From assembly GCA_029264655.1 (NCBI GenBank), contig JARHZY010000051.1, forward strand, positions 1 to 13,988: a stretch of DNA of 13,988 bases, read 5' to 3'. Positions 7,315 to 13,988 of the stretch are shown piece by piece. The notes under the pieces were generated by a model. The model was given only the letters and a program-made list of their open reading frames with translations. It made no database searches and was not told where the DNA came from. The translations under genes were made by a program, and so were the position numbers. How positions within the stretch are numbered: the stretch's first letter is position 1; every line of letters begins with the position of its first letter. The DNA comes from Helicobacter sp. (GTDB taxonomy: Bacteria; Campylobacterota; Campylobacteria; Campylobacterales; Helicobacteraceae).

Positions 7315-8727
7315 TTAACGCATATAGTCATCATCAAACCGCACAATATCATCTTCACCTAAATATTCACCAACTTGCACTTCAATAATAACAAGATCAA
7401 TTGTCCCCGGGTTTGTTAATCTATGGATATGCCCCATAGGAATATATGTCGATTGGTTGGGAGCTAAAAAGATTTCCTTATCTTCAATTTGCACGAGAGC
7501 ACTCCCACTTACAATAATCCAATGTTCATTTCTATGATAATGCTTTTGCAAACTTAAACGATGTTTTGGCTTTACTATAATACTCTTAAGTTTATATGTA
7601 GGGCTTTCTTGTAATATCGTGTAGCTACCCCATGGTCTAAATGCTTGGTTGTGGATTTCTGTAAGAGGGCTTTGCTGTGCTTCAAGGCTTGCTACAATCT
7701 TTTTAATATCTTGTGTATATCCCTTCTTTGCTACGAGCAAAGCATCTTGCGTATCAATAATAACACAATCATCTAATCCCAATGTTGCCACCATTTTATC
7801 AGCCATAATGATATTATTGTGCGAATGCATAGCAATACATGTTGCATTCATAGCATTATTATTAGAATCTTTAGGCAATTCAATACTAAGAGATTCAAAG
7901 CTACCTACATCATTCCATGTAAAATATGCAGGAATCATGCGTAATTTTTTTGTTTTCTCCATTAACGCATAATCAATACTTTTATCTGGAAGTTGCATAC
8001 TTAATTGTCGCTCAAGGCGTATAAAACTATCTGTAGAATCTTGCAAATTACACGAAGATTCTAAAAGTGTGCAACATGCTTGATAAATATCTGGTGCATA
8101 ATGTTGCATTTCATCTAACAACACATTAGCTTGATAACAAAACATGCCACTATTCCAATAATACCCACCATGCTCTACATATTTTTGTGCTTGTGTAACA
8201 TCTGGTTTTTCATGGAATGCAACAACCTTATGAATTGTTGCCTCCCTTTCTGCTACTTGTATATAGCCATAACCTGTATGCGGGCTATCTGGCACAATGC
8301 CAAATGTTACTATATTGCCTTTCCTTGCTACCTCACATGCAGTAAAAATACATTCTTTATAAGCATTATCATTATGGATGATATGATCACTTGGCAATGT
8401 TACAATAACTTCATTGGGATTATGCTTTGCCACCACAAGTGCACTTATTGTGAGTGCGGCTGCTGTATTTTTTGGTAGAGATTCTAAAATAAAAGAATCA
8501 ACTTTTATATCAAGTGATTGTGCAATATCAAGTGCTAAAAAATAATGTTGCTCATTTGTAATAACTTGCAGAATATCATTTGCTTGCAAAAGTTTTTGGT
8601 TGCGTTGTAATGTCATTTTAAAAAGCGAATCTTGCCCGATTAATTTTGCAAATTGTTTTGGCATGAGTTTGCGTGAAATAGGCCATAAACGAGTGCCACT
8701 ACCGCCACATAAAATTGAAATAACCAC
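7315..8727 (-). CDS. manC: Mannose-1-phosphate guanylyltransferase / mannose-6-phosphate isomerase (bifunctional)
   Basis: Type II phosphomannose isomerase/GDP-mannose pyrophosphorylase of 470 residues, the full family length. It interconverts fructose-6-P and mannose-6-P and makes GDP-mannose from mannose-1-P and GTP, feeding GDP-mannose/GDP-fucose for surface polysaccharide. The N-terminal nucleotidyltransferase domain shows GGSGTRLWP (8-16) and MPKQF (22-26), then PSDH (112-115), FHEKPD (171-176), YYWNSGMF (189-196) and WNDVGSF (271-277). The C-terminal cupin domain begins at RPWG (364-367) and contains QKHYHRNEHW (394-403), the metal and isomerase motif. The start is GTG, not ATG: AAGGAG lies five bases upstream. 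It is 78 bp downstream of the small exported protein gene on the same strand. It may be read from that transcript or from its own promoter. No other sugar-nucleotide genes are in view. Confidence 0.94.
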   Translation of the reverse strand: MVISILCGGSGTRLWPISRKLMPKQFAKLIGQDSLFKMTLQRNQKLLQANDILQVITNEQHYFLALDIAQSLDIKVDSFILESLPKNTAAALTISALVVAKHNPNEVIVTLPSDHIIHNDNAYKECIFTACEVARKGNIVTFGIVPDSPHTGYGYIQVAEREATIHKVVAFHEKPDVTQAQKYVEHGGYYWNSGMFCYQANVLLDEMQHYAPDIYQACCTLLESSCNLQDSTDSFIRLERQLSMQLPDKSIDYALMEKTKKLRMIPAYFTWNDVGSFESLSIELPKDSNNNAMNATCIAMHSHNNIIMADKMVATLGLDDCVIIDTQDALLVAKKGYTQDIKKIVASLEAQQSPLTEIHNQAFRPWGSYTILQESPTYKLKSIIVKPKHRLSLQKHYHRNEHWIIVSGSALVQIEDKEIFLAPNQSTYIPMGHIHRLTNPGTIDLVIIEVQVGEYLGEDDIVRFDDDYMR

Positions 8728-8750
8728 AAAAACTCCTTGTTATTTTCAAT

Positions 8751-8765
8751 ATATAATTATTATTA
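8751..8765. promoter_or_regulatory. Fur-box-like palindrome upstream of manC
   Basis: ATATAAT-T-ATTATTA matches 12 of 14 defined positions of the TAATAATnATTATTA box described for Helicobacter Fur. It lies 24 bp upstream of the manC start, where it would overlap the promoter or transcript start. AT-rich sequence makes chance matches common. Confidence 0.2.
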
Positions 8766-8805
8766 AAAGTAAAGAAATGCAAACTTTTTATATAATATTA
8801 CCATA

Positions 8806-9138
8806 TTACTCATGTGCAGTATCATTGCATTCTTGTGCTGTTGTCATCTTTACAGAATCTTTTGCTCGTAATGATGAGAGTAATGTTTTATTGTGTGTTT
8901 GGCATGAACCATCTTGAATAACTAGTGTATCACCTTTCATTTGCACACTCTGTGGTAATTGTTTAGGTTCTGTGGCATGTTCCATTGGTGTTGCATCTGT
9001 ATGTGCAGTAGCCGCAAAAATAGCATGGGAAAATATAACTACACAAGATGCCATAAAAATTTTATAAAACCTATTGCATTTTTTAAATAATCGCACAAAT
9101 ACCATTCCTGTATTATTTACCAAAAAAATCTGTCGCAT
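8806..9138 (-). CDS. Small exported protein of unknown function downstream of dapF
   Basis: Protein of 110 residues. A basic N-terminal region (FVRLFKKCNRFYKIF) leads into a hydrophobic core MASCVVIFSHAIFA, a signal peptide with likely cleavage before ATAHTDAT around residue 43. The mature part, about 68 residues, is hydrophilic with His, Glu and Thr. It has two cysteines (79 and 104, in GSCQTHN and QECND) that could form a disulfide in the periplasm. I recognise no family. The ATG at 9138 has TAAGGAG five bases upstream and starts 15 bp after the dapF stop, so it is probably translated from the dapF transcript. An internal Met12 is a possible alternative start. The good ribosome binding site and the coherent signal peptide are why I call it a real gene. 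Confidence 0.65.
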   Translation of the reverse strand: MRQIFLVNNTGMVFVRLFKKCNRFYKIFMASCVVIFSHAIFAATAHTDATPMEHATEPKQLPQSVQMKGDTLVIQDGSCQTHNKTLLSSLRAKDSVKMTTAQECNDTAHE

Positions 9139-9153
9139 TTTTACTCCTTATCT

Positions 9154-9951
9154 TTATACTACACAATCACATACTTTTGTTACAAGCCCGGCAAAATAGA
9201 CTGCTCCATCTATATAAGAAACCTTTAGTTTCTCTTTGCTAGGCGGTATCAATGTGTATTCTTTGTCAAAATCGCGAAAACTCACATAAACAGCACATGC
9301 ACCTGTGCCACATGCCTGTGTTATATTTTCAACCCCTCGCTCAAAAGTTACATAGTGAATCTTATCGGACTCTTTTAATGCAATATTTACATTTGCATTA
9401 TATTTATGACGCAAATATGATAAAAATTCTAAATCATTGCTTAATGCTGTAAATTCTTTCATAGAATTTGCAATATGGACAAGATGGGGAATACGCATAA
9501 TAATATGCTCAAATTCATAAACATTGCCTTTTCTATTTTCAGCAATATTGCCTTCAAGTGTGTATTGTCCAAGATTACTTTGCACATATGCATGCTTTGA
9601 ATCTACAATATCTTGAATGCTAACATCTATAATACCAGCACCACTAAGAAAACTATGTGTTTGTGTAGTAAGTCCATTTTGGAAAGCATACAAACCAGCA
9701 GCCCTACTTGCATTGCCACACATATCCGCAAGACTACCATCAGCATTATAAAATTCCCACTTATATGCAACCATATTTTCCATATTGGTATCTTGAGATT
9801 GCATATAGGGTAGTATCACAACCATACCATCAGCCCCGATTCCATAGAAACGATTACAAAGAGCTATTGCTATCTTTGCTCGATTTTTCTCTTGAAAACT
9901 ATGAAAAATGAGAAAATCATTACCACTTGCACAATATTTACTTATTGTCAT
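9154..9951 (-). CDS. dapF: Diaminopimelate epimerase
   Basis: Cytoplasmic PLP-independent racemase converting LL- to meso-diaminopimelate for peptidoglycan and lysine synthesis. It has 265 residues, near the family norm. The active-site thiol pair is visible: Cys78 in ADMCGNASRAAG and Cys214 in ACGTGACAVY. Other motifs are SGNDF (9-13), FYGIGADGMVV (36-45), WEFYNADGS (65-73) and RGVEN (205-209). An in-frame ATG lies at 9975. The start is taken at 9951 because AAGGAG sits five bases before it, and MTISKYCASGNDF is where family homology begins; the extra eight codons overlap the ribosome binding site. It is divergent from dnaX across 196 bp, with a TATAAT at 10026-10021. It leads a same-strand run with the small exported protein and manC. 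Confidence 0.95.
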   Translation of the reverse strand: MTISKYCASGNDFLIFHSFQEKNRAKIAIALCNRFYGIGADGMVVILPYMQSQDTNMENMVAYKWEFYNADGSLADMCGNASRAAGLYAFQNGLTTQTHSFLSGAGIIDVSIQDIVDSKHAYVQSNLGQYTLEGNIAENRKGNVYEFEHIIMRIPHLVHIANSMKEFTALSNDLEFLSYLRHKYNANVNIALKESDKIHYVTFERGVENITQACGTGACAVYVSFRDFDKEYTLIPPSKEKLKVSYIDGAVYFAGLVTKVCDCVV

Positions 9952-10020
9952 GCTTGCTCCTTCTCCAAAAAGCATTCAATAATTTTACATAACCTTACTA
10001 CTCTTTTGCAAAATGGCATT

Positions 10021-10026
10021 ATTATA
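10021..10026 (-). promoter_or_regulatory. Candidate -10 element for dapF
   Basis: TATAAT on the minus strand, 70 bp upstream of the chosen dapF ATG, a perfect -10 match in the dapF/dnaX divergent gap. Confidence 0.45.
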
Positions 10027-10091
10027 TTCAAAATTCATTAACTTTTGTAAAAAGATTGGCATCTTTATTCTAATATTAAATTATTTTGTCT

Positions 10092-10097
10092 TATAAT
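10092..10097 (+). promoter_or_regulatory. Candidate -10 element for dnaX-tsaE
   Basis: TATAAT, a perfect -10 match, 50 bp upstream of the dnaX ATG. The position favours transcription of the long (725-residue) form of DnaX. The two divergent -10 elements are about 65 bp apart. Confidence 0.5.
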
Positions 10098-10147
10098 GTT
10101 ATATACCATAAGATTTATTAAACACATAAAGCAACAAAAGGATTATC

Positions 10148-12325
10148 ATGAATGATGTCAATACTCCTCCATGGGATACAAACAAACACTCACAAAACCC
10201 AATAGATAAAACACATATATTTACACAACCACAAAATATTTTTACCTTTGAACAAACACCAATACAAGATACTATAGATTCTAAAAATACAACACAGCAA
10301 AATACGCTTACTCCACAAAGCACAACATCACTCCAACAAACTTTTACTACCAACACAGACCAACTTGCAACACACAATCATAATACACCACAACATACTG
10401 CACTGCATGATGATAGCACGGAAATGATTGCCCTTGCACTAAAATACCGCCCAAAAACATTTGCAGAGTTGGTTGGGCAAGAGAGTGTTGCACGCACGCT
10501 TTGCCTAGCCCTTGATAGTAAAAAAATTGCCAATGCATATCTATTTAGCGGTTTGCGTGGAAGTGGTAAGACTTCATCAGCAAGGATTCTTGCACGTTCT
10601 TTGCAGTGTGAAAGCGGTATTACTTCTAGTCCTTGTGGTCATTGTCCAAATTGTATAGCAGCACTAAAGGGTGCACATATGGATATTATTGAGCTTGATG
10701 GGGCAAGTAATAGAAAAATAGATGATATTCGTGATTTAATAGAGCAAACTAGATATAAGCCTACAATGGGAAGATTTAAGGTTTTTATTATTGATGAGGT
10801 GCATATGCTTACAAAAGAAGCATTTAATTCATTACTTAAAACACTTGAAGAACCACCACATTATGTCAAATTTATATTGGCGACAACAGACCCCTTGAAA
10901 GTGCCACCAACAATATTAAGCCGCACACAACATTTTCGTTTCAAAAAGATTCCAACAAATGCACTTAAAAACCATCTCGCACATATTTTACAAAAAGAGC
11001 ATGTAAGCACAGATAATGAAAGCCTTGATATGATTATACGCAATGGACATGGAAGTGTGCGTGATACACTCACTTTACTTGACCAAGCTATTGTATTCTG
11101 CCAAAATGAGCTTACTACACAAAAATTAGCAGACATGCTAGGTTCGCTTGACCCTAAAGCATTTGATATGCTTTTTCAAGCACTCTTGCGTAAAAATATG
11201 CAAGAGTGTGTGCAGTTTGCACGTTCTCTTGAAGGCTATGAAATTGAGATGATTTTAGATGAATTAAGCCTTTATATAAAAAATAAAATGCTTGAAGATA
11301 TACCGCAAATACCCCCTATACTAGGTATGCGTTATGCAAATATTATTAATGATTCTAAAGCAATGTTACAACTTGATTGCGATAGTGATTTTTGCCTATT
11401 ATTAACAATTTTAAAAATGCTTGAAGCACAAAAAATACGCGAAGTCGCCCATGCTATTAAACAACTTGAATCTACACAAACACATTCCCAAACAATGCAA
11501 GTTACACAATTAGCACAAGCCTACATTCAAGATTCTACACATAGTAACAATATGCAAACAACACCACACAATGAAATAGTATCAACACATACAGAACAAA
11601 CAACACCACACACTAATGTTGCAAATAACCAAAAAGAAACTACACCGGCTATACAATATGAACAAACAAAGACTGCATATCCCACACAAAACCAAAATAT
11701 AACACAATCACTTCAAGATACAAAAGAGCAAGTAAATAATACCCCACAACATAAAGATATACAAACACAAATTACACAAGATTCTGTGCAACAGCCTACT
11801 CTACAAGCACAAGCAACACCAAGCAATACTCTTTTTCAAACATTGATAGCGAAACTTTATGAACGAGATTATACGATTGGGCATATCTTTGAACATAAAA
11901 TTACATTTGATAAGCTAGACCAAAATATTTTATATCTTATTTTCTATACAACAGAAGAAGAAACCACATTATTACGACAAGGATATAATGGCATTATGCA
12001 AGTTATAAAAGAGATATATGGAGATTCTGTAAAAATGCAGGTGCAAAAACAAGCACCCCAAGAGAGAATAACACAAACCCATAATACATTGCCACAAGAT
12101 CCTAATGCATACCAACCGCAGGACAACACACAAATAACACAACATAAAAACACCAATGAAAATACACAAACAGAATCTACCCAAAACACACAGACACATA
12201 ACACGCAAAATGAACAAAATGACCCTGCCTTACAATTTATCGCCCAAAATAGAGATGTGCTAAAAAGTATGCAAAATGAGCTTGGTATCAAAGATATGAA
12301 AATCCTTTCACTTGATATACTTTAA
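10148..12325 (+). CDS. dnaX: DNA polymerase III subunit gamma/tau with long N-terminal extension
   Basis: Clamp-loader ATPase of the replisome, 725 residues. The AAA+ part starts at residue 93 (MIALALKYRPKTFAELVGQ) and shows Walker A GLRGSGKT (135-142), four zinc cysteines (154, 163, 166, 169), Walker B FIIDEVHML (213-221), sensor 1 ATTDP (245-249) and the arginine finger motif LSRTQHF (257-263). The collar domain runs to about residue 440. Beyond it are a Thr/Gln/Asn/His-rich linker (441-560), a folded-looking block (561-632), a second such linker (636-692) and a conserved-looking tail (693-725). Unusually, residues 1-92 are a similar low-complexity segment; H. pylori DnaX begins close to the AAA+ core. 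AAGGA five bases before the ATG supports the long form, and Met93 (10424) has only a poor site. I see no A AAA AAG frameshift signal in frame. tsaE follows after 15 bp. Confidence 0.95.
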   Translation: MNDVNTPPWDTNKHSQNPIDKTHIFTQPQNIFTFEQTPIQDTIDSKNTTQQNTLTPQSTTSLQQTFTTNTDQLATHNHNTPQHTALHDDSTEMIALALKYRPKTFAELVGQESVARTLCLALDSKKIANAYLFSGLRGSGKTSSARILARSLQCESGITSSPCGHCPNCIAALKGAHMDIIELDGASNRKIDDIRDLIEQTRYKPTMGRFKVFIIDEVHMLTKEAFNSLLKTLEEPPHYVKFILATTDPLKVPPTILSRTQHFRFKKIPTNALKNHLAHILQKEHVSTDNESLDMIIRNGHGSVRDTLTLLDQAIVFCQNELTTQKLADMLGSLDPKAFDMLFQALLRKNMQECVQFARSLEGYEIEMILDELSLYIKNKMLEDIPQIPPILGMRYANIINDSKAMLQLDCDSDFCLLLTILKMLEAQKIREVAHAIKQLESTQTHSQTMQVTQLAQAYIQDSTHSNNMQTTPHNEIVSTHTEQTTPHTNVANNQKETTPAIQYEQTKTAYPTQNQNITQSLQDTKEQVNNTPQHKDIQTQITQDSVQQPTLQAQATPSNTLFQTLIAKLYERDYTIGHIFEHKITFDKLDQNILYLIFYTTEEETTLLRQGYNGIMQVIKEIYGDSVKMQVQKQAPQERITQTHNTLPQDPNAYQPQDNTQITQHKNTNENTQTESTQNTQTHNTQNEQNDPALQFIAQNRDVLKSMQNELGIKDMKILSLDIL

Positions 12326-12340
12326 AAGAAGGTTTCAAGA

Positions 12341-12778
12341 ATGCAACATATTATAAGCTACACATGTCCAAAAGACAAGCTAACGCCTGTTATAGATTCT
12401 ATCGTTTTACTAGGGAAAGAAAACACCTATACACACAAGCCAATCAACATTATCCTTTTACAAGGAGAAGTTGGTATGGGTAAAAGCCACCTTGTGCAAA
12501 CATATTGCCAAAATAATGGTATTACAAGTAGCTCACCAACTTTTGCTTTTCTGCATGAATATAATCATGGAATCTACCATTATGATTTATATTTAAAACA
12601 TGATGAATACGCAATGGTGCGTCTTTATGAATCACTTGCAAATGAAGGCTTACATTTTGTAGAATGGGGTGATAGCACGCTTGCCCTACAATTAAAAAAT
12701 ATGGGATTTGCGTGCATGCTTTTAGAGATATTGCCCGCCAAAGAACATACAATGAGAATATATAATTTTTGGGTATAA
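12341..12778 (+). CDS. tsaE: tRNA t6A biosynthesis ATPase TsaE
   Basis: P-loop ATPase that works with TsaB and TsaD in making N6-threonylcarbamoyladenosine at position 37 of ANN-decoding tRNAs. It has 145 residues, normal for the family. Motifs are Walker A GEVGMGKS (42-49; family usually GxxGxGKT), SSPTFAFLHEY (64-74, switch region with Thr67), YHYDLY (79-84) and FVEWGD (106-111, Walker B-like). The ATG at 12341 is 15 bp after the dnaX stop, with AGAAGG eight bases upstream, so it is almost surely co-transcribed with dnaX. Partner genes tsaB and tsaD are not in the window. The family call is clear from the combination and order of motifs. Confidence 0.92.
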   Translation: MQHIISYTCPKDKLTPVIDSIVLLGKENTYTHKPINIILLQGEVGMGKSHLVQTYCQNNGITSSSPTFAFLHEYNHGIYHYDLYLKHDEYAMVRLYESLANEGLHFVEWGDSTLALQLKNMGFACMLLEILPAKEHTMRIYNFWV

Positions 12779-12837
12779 ATATTTTGTTTTAACCTTGCTT
12801 ATTCGTTATACATAGAACAAACTCATAATATCTATGC

Positions 12838-12843
12838 TATGAT
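12838..12843 (+). promoter_or_regulatory. Candidate -10 element for bioD
   Basis: TATGAT (or the overlapping GATAAT at 12841-12846) lies 29 bp before the bioD ATG in the 94-bp gap after tsaE. The gap has no terminator hairpin, so readthrough from dnaX-tsaE is also possible. Confidence 0.3.
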
Positions 12844-12872
12844 AATAAAAACTTTAAGATTCTGGAGTAAAT

Positions 12873-13469
12873 ATGCATATTTATATAAGTGGGATACATA
12901 CCAATGTAGGCAAAACGCATGTAAGTGCGGCTTTTTGTGCAAGCTTTGGTTATGCGTATTTTAAATTAATACAAGCTGGTATGCCAAAAGATTGTGCGAT
13001 TGTGCAAGGACTTTGTGCAGACATAAAAGTTATAGGTGAGGGAGTGTGCCTACAAACACCATCTTCACCTCATATCGGTAAGTTGAAAGAAAATATGCAA
13101 TACAAAGGCTTAGAGATTAAACTCCCCGCACAAGATAATATTGTGATTGAGCTTGCTGGCGGGCTATTTTCTCCACTTGATGAGCATATTTGCATGCTAG
13201 ATTATATATGCCATAATCCCCATCCAACCATTTTAGTTGGCACATACTATCTTGGGGCAATTAACCATACGCTATTAAGTATCAATGCACTCAAGCAACA
13301 TAATATAAAGATTCTATGTCTTGTAATGAATGGCACACAAGACCCACATATTGATACCTTTATCCATGAATATACAGGCATACCAATTATACATTTAAAG
13401 ACATTAGATGCCATAAACTTTTACAAACAAATACTACCTTTTCAACAAGCCATGCAAAACTATATCTAA
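12873..13469 (+). CDS. bioD: ATP-dependent dethiobiotin synthetase
   Basis: Cytoplasmic biotin-pathway enzyme that carboxylates and closes 7,8-diaminopelargonate to dethiobiotin with ATP and CO2. It has 198 residues, slightly short (often 210-230). Motifs: P-loop GIHTNVGKTH (7-16); the FKLIQAG segment (30-36), whose Lys31 fits the catalytic lysine of the family's KPVxxG; and VIELAGGLFSPLDE (91-104) matching the VEGAGGxxxP signature. The wording, including YISGIHTNVGKTH and FKLIQAG, resembles the Campylobacter BioD subtype. Two changes from the common consensus are seen (KPV to KLI, EGAGG to ELAGG); I believe both occur in that subtype. GGAG five bases upstream supports the start. No other bio genes are adjacent. 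Confidence 0.88.
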   Translation: MHIYISGIHTNVGKTHVSAAFCASFGYAYFKLIQAGMPKDCAIVQGLCADIKVIGEGVCLQTPSSPHIGKLKENMQYKGLEIKLPAQDNIVIELAGGLFSPLDEHICMLDYICHNPHPTILVGTYYLGAINHTLLSINALKQHNIKILCLVMNGTQDPHIDTFIHEYTGIPIIHLKTLDAINFYKQILPFQQAMQNYI

Positions 13470-13600
13470 TAGCATACAAAGCTATGCAAATTTTGATAGC
13501 AAAGATAAGAATATAATGTAATGATATTAATTAAATAGATTCGATATCCCAATTAAAATAGTAAATGCACTCCTATATTTTTTTAATAATGCAAATAGGC

Positions 13601-13628
13601 TTGACTTGTTTTTTTTTTTTTGTAAAAT
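13601..13628 (+). promoter_or_regulatory. Promoter with T13 tract in the spacer, candidate phase-variable promoter
   Basis: TTGACT (13601-13606) and TAAAAT (13623-13628) are separated by 16 bases, most of which are an uninterrupted run of 13 Ts (13609-13621). The elements resemble -35 and -10 boxes of a sigma-70 promoter for the lipoprotein gene starting at 13689. Length change in the T run would alter the spacing. Variable T tracts near promoters of outer membrane protein genes such as sabA are known in H. pylori. Variation here is inference. Confidence 0.5.
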
Positions 13629-13637
13629 CACATTCGC

Positions 13638-13664
13638 TCAAAATACATAAAGCCTGTATTTTGA
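13638..13664. promoter_or_regulatory. Perfect 9-bp inverted repeat in the leader of the lipoprotein gene
   Basis: TCAAAATAC, a 9-base loop, then GTATTTTGA: a perfect dyad starting about 10 bp after the -10 element, thus at the expected 5' end of the transcript. It ends 24 bp before the ATG and leaves the ribosome binding site free. It could be a repressor operator or an mRNA-stabilising hairpin. The 9-9-9 layout recalls CIRCE but the sequence does not match it. Confidence 0.5.
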
Positions 13665-13688
13665 AATCATAAATTGTAAGGATAGAGT

Positions 13689-13988
13689 ATGGAAGCATAC
13701 AAAAAAGTGATAAAAATAAGCACGCAGTTAGCATGCGGTATAGGCATGTGTATAAGCTTGACAGGTTGTTTTGGAAACAATCCAGAACCTGTATTGCCAG
13801 ATTTTAAACCAAAAGCACTTCAAGATAATGCACGAGGTATCACAATAGCAAGTAGCAAACCCTATAATTGTAAAATTGTTGGTGAAACAGAAGGACATGA
13901 TGAGGTTGAAGGAAGAGTGGCAGGTATTACAAAAGCTAAAATAAGAATGGGGGCTATCAATGATCTTAAAAACGAATCATCGTATGCA
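13689..13988 (+). CDS. DUF4156-like lipoprotein, N-terminal part (cut by window end)
   Basis: The first 100 codons are visible and the frame is open to the right edge. Residues 1-26 form a lipoprotein signal peptide (MEAYKKVIKI, then ACGIGMCISLTG) with lipobox LTGC at Cys27, so the mature protein is probably membrane-anchored. After a Pro-rich linker (NNPEPVLPDFKPKA), the segment NCKIVGETEG, followed by AKIRMGAINDLKNES, resembles the RcsF/DUF4156-like lipoprotein fold. In that fold a conserved Cys and Gly-rich strand are followed by an Ala-Asn-Asp-Leu-Lys/Arg-Asn helix. The function of that family is mostly unknown. AAGGA six bases before the ATG supports the start. Upstream are a T13-spaced promoter and a dyad, described separately. 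The lipoprotein call is strong; the family call is moderate because the C-terminus is missing. Confidence 0.75.
   Translation, partial: MEAYKKVIKISTQLACGIGMCISLTGCFGNNPEPVLPDFKPKALQDNARGITIASSKPYNCKIVGETEGHDEVEGRVAGITKAKIRMGAINDLKNESSYA

Noticed and set aside
9952..9975. Upstream ATG for dapF
   Set aside because: Its eight extra codons overlap the AAGGAG that serves the ATG at 9951, and family homology starts at 9951.
10099..10377. 92-codon open frame on the minus strand across the dnaX start
   Set aside because: It is the mirror of the Thr/Gln/Asn/His codons of DnaX, giving Val/Cys/Leu-rich text with no ribosome binding site; it would also cover the dnaX promoter.
10940..10955. C AAA AAG in dnaX as a programmed frameshift site for a short gamma form
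   Set aside because: It is not the A AAA AAG heptamer, lies in the ATPase core around residue 265 and lacks a clear downstream hairpin, so truncation there would not give a functional gamma.
11944..12291. 115-codon Cys/Val/Leu-rich open frame on the minus strand inside dnaX
   Set aside because: Same mirror effect of the second low-complexity linker; it looks membrane-like only because of composition.
13472..13490. Hairpin GCATA...TATGC after bioD as a terminator
   Set aside because: The stem is only about 5 bp and no T run follows.
1..13988. CRISPR array, tRNA, rRNA, insertion sequence or toxin-antitoxin pair
   Set aside because: I saw no regularly spaced repeats, no cloverleaf-like segment, no transposase motifs and no small paired genes in the window.

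Overview
The window looks like a chromosomal segment of an epsilonproteobacterium, most probably a non-pylori (enterohepatic-type) Helicobacter. The reasons are the low GC content, very AT-rich intergenic DNA, TATAAT/TACAAT -10 elements with little -35 conservation, and the gene families: an FrxA-like nitroreductase, a Hof/OprD-like outer membrane protein, a CjaA-like cysteine-binding lipoprotein and a Campylobacter-style BioD. The species assignment is inference; there is no rRNA in the window.

Layout, left to right. Positions 1-1473 (minus strand) hold an FrxA-like nitroreductase followed after 9 bp by nrdA (class I ribonucleotide reductase large subunit), which runs off the left edge. A 650-bp AT-rich gap follows. 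On the plus strand come panC (pantothenate synthetase with an unusual N-terminal enlargement), a 426-residue Hof-like porin and a CjaA-like amino-acid-binding lipoprotein. A second, 930-bp gap contains only short broken reading frames on the minus strand, possibly a gene relic. A 205-residue exported outer membrane protein (plus strand) then converges on a minus-strand cluster: dapF, a small exported protein of unknown function, and manC (bifunctional GDP-mannose pyrophosphorylase/phosphomannose isomerase). dapF is divergent from dnaX. dnaX is followed 15 bp later by tsaE, then bioD under its own likely promoter. At the right edge is the start of a DUF4156-like lipoprotein gene.

Most genes are housekeeping: nucleotide reduction, CoA, peptidoglycan/lysine (DAP), biotin and GDP-mannose synthesis, replication, and tRNA t6A modification. 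They are interspersed with four envelope or exported proteins that are the likely variable part.

The points most worth a second look are: (1) a 13-T homopolymer inside the -35/-10 spacer of the right-edge lipoprotein gene, with a perfect 9-bp dyad at the expected transcript 5' end; (2) a marked excess of AGAATCT/AGATTCT, 21 copies by eye; (3) DnaX with a ~92-residue Thr/Gln/Asn/His-rich N-terminal extension and two further linkers of the same composition; (4) the PanC N-terminal enlargement; (5) the possible gene relic. I see no CRISPR array, tRNA, rRNA, insertion sequence or obvious new multi-gene system.
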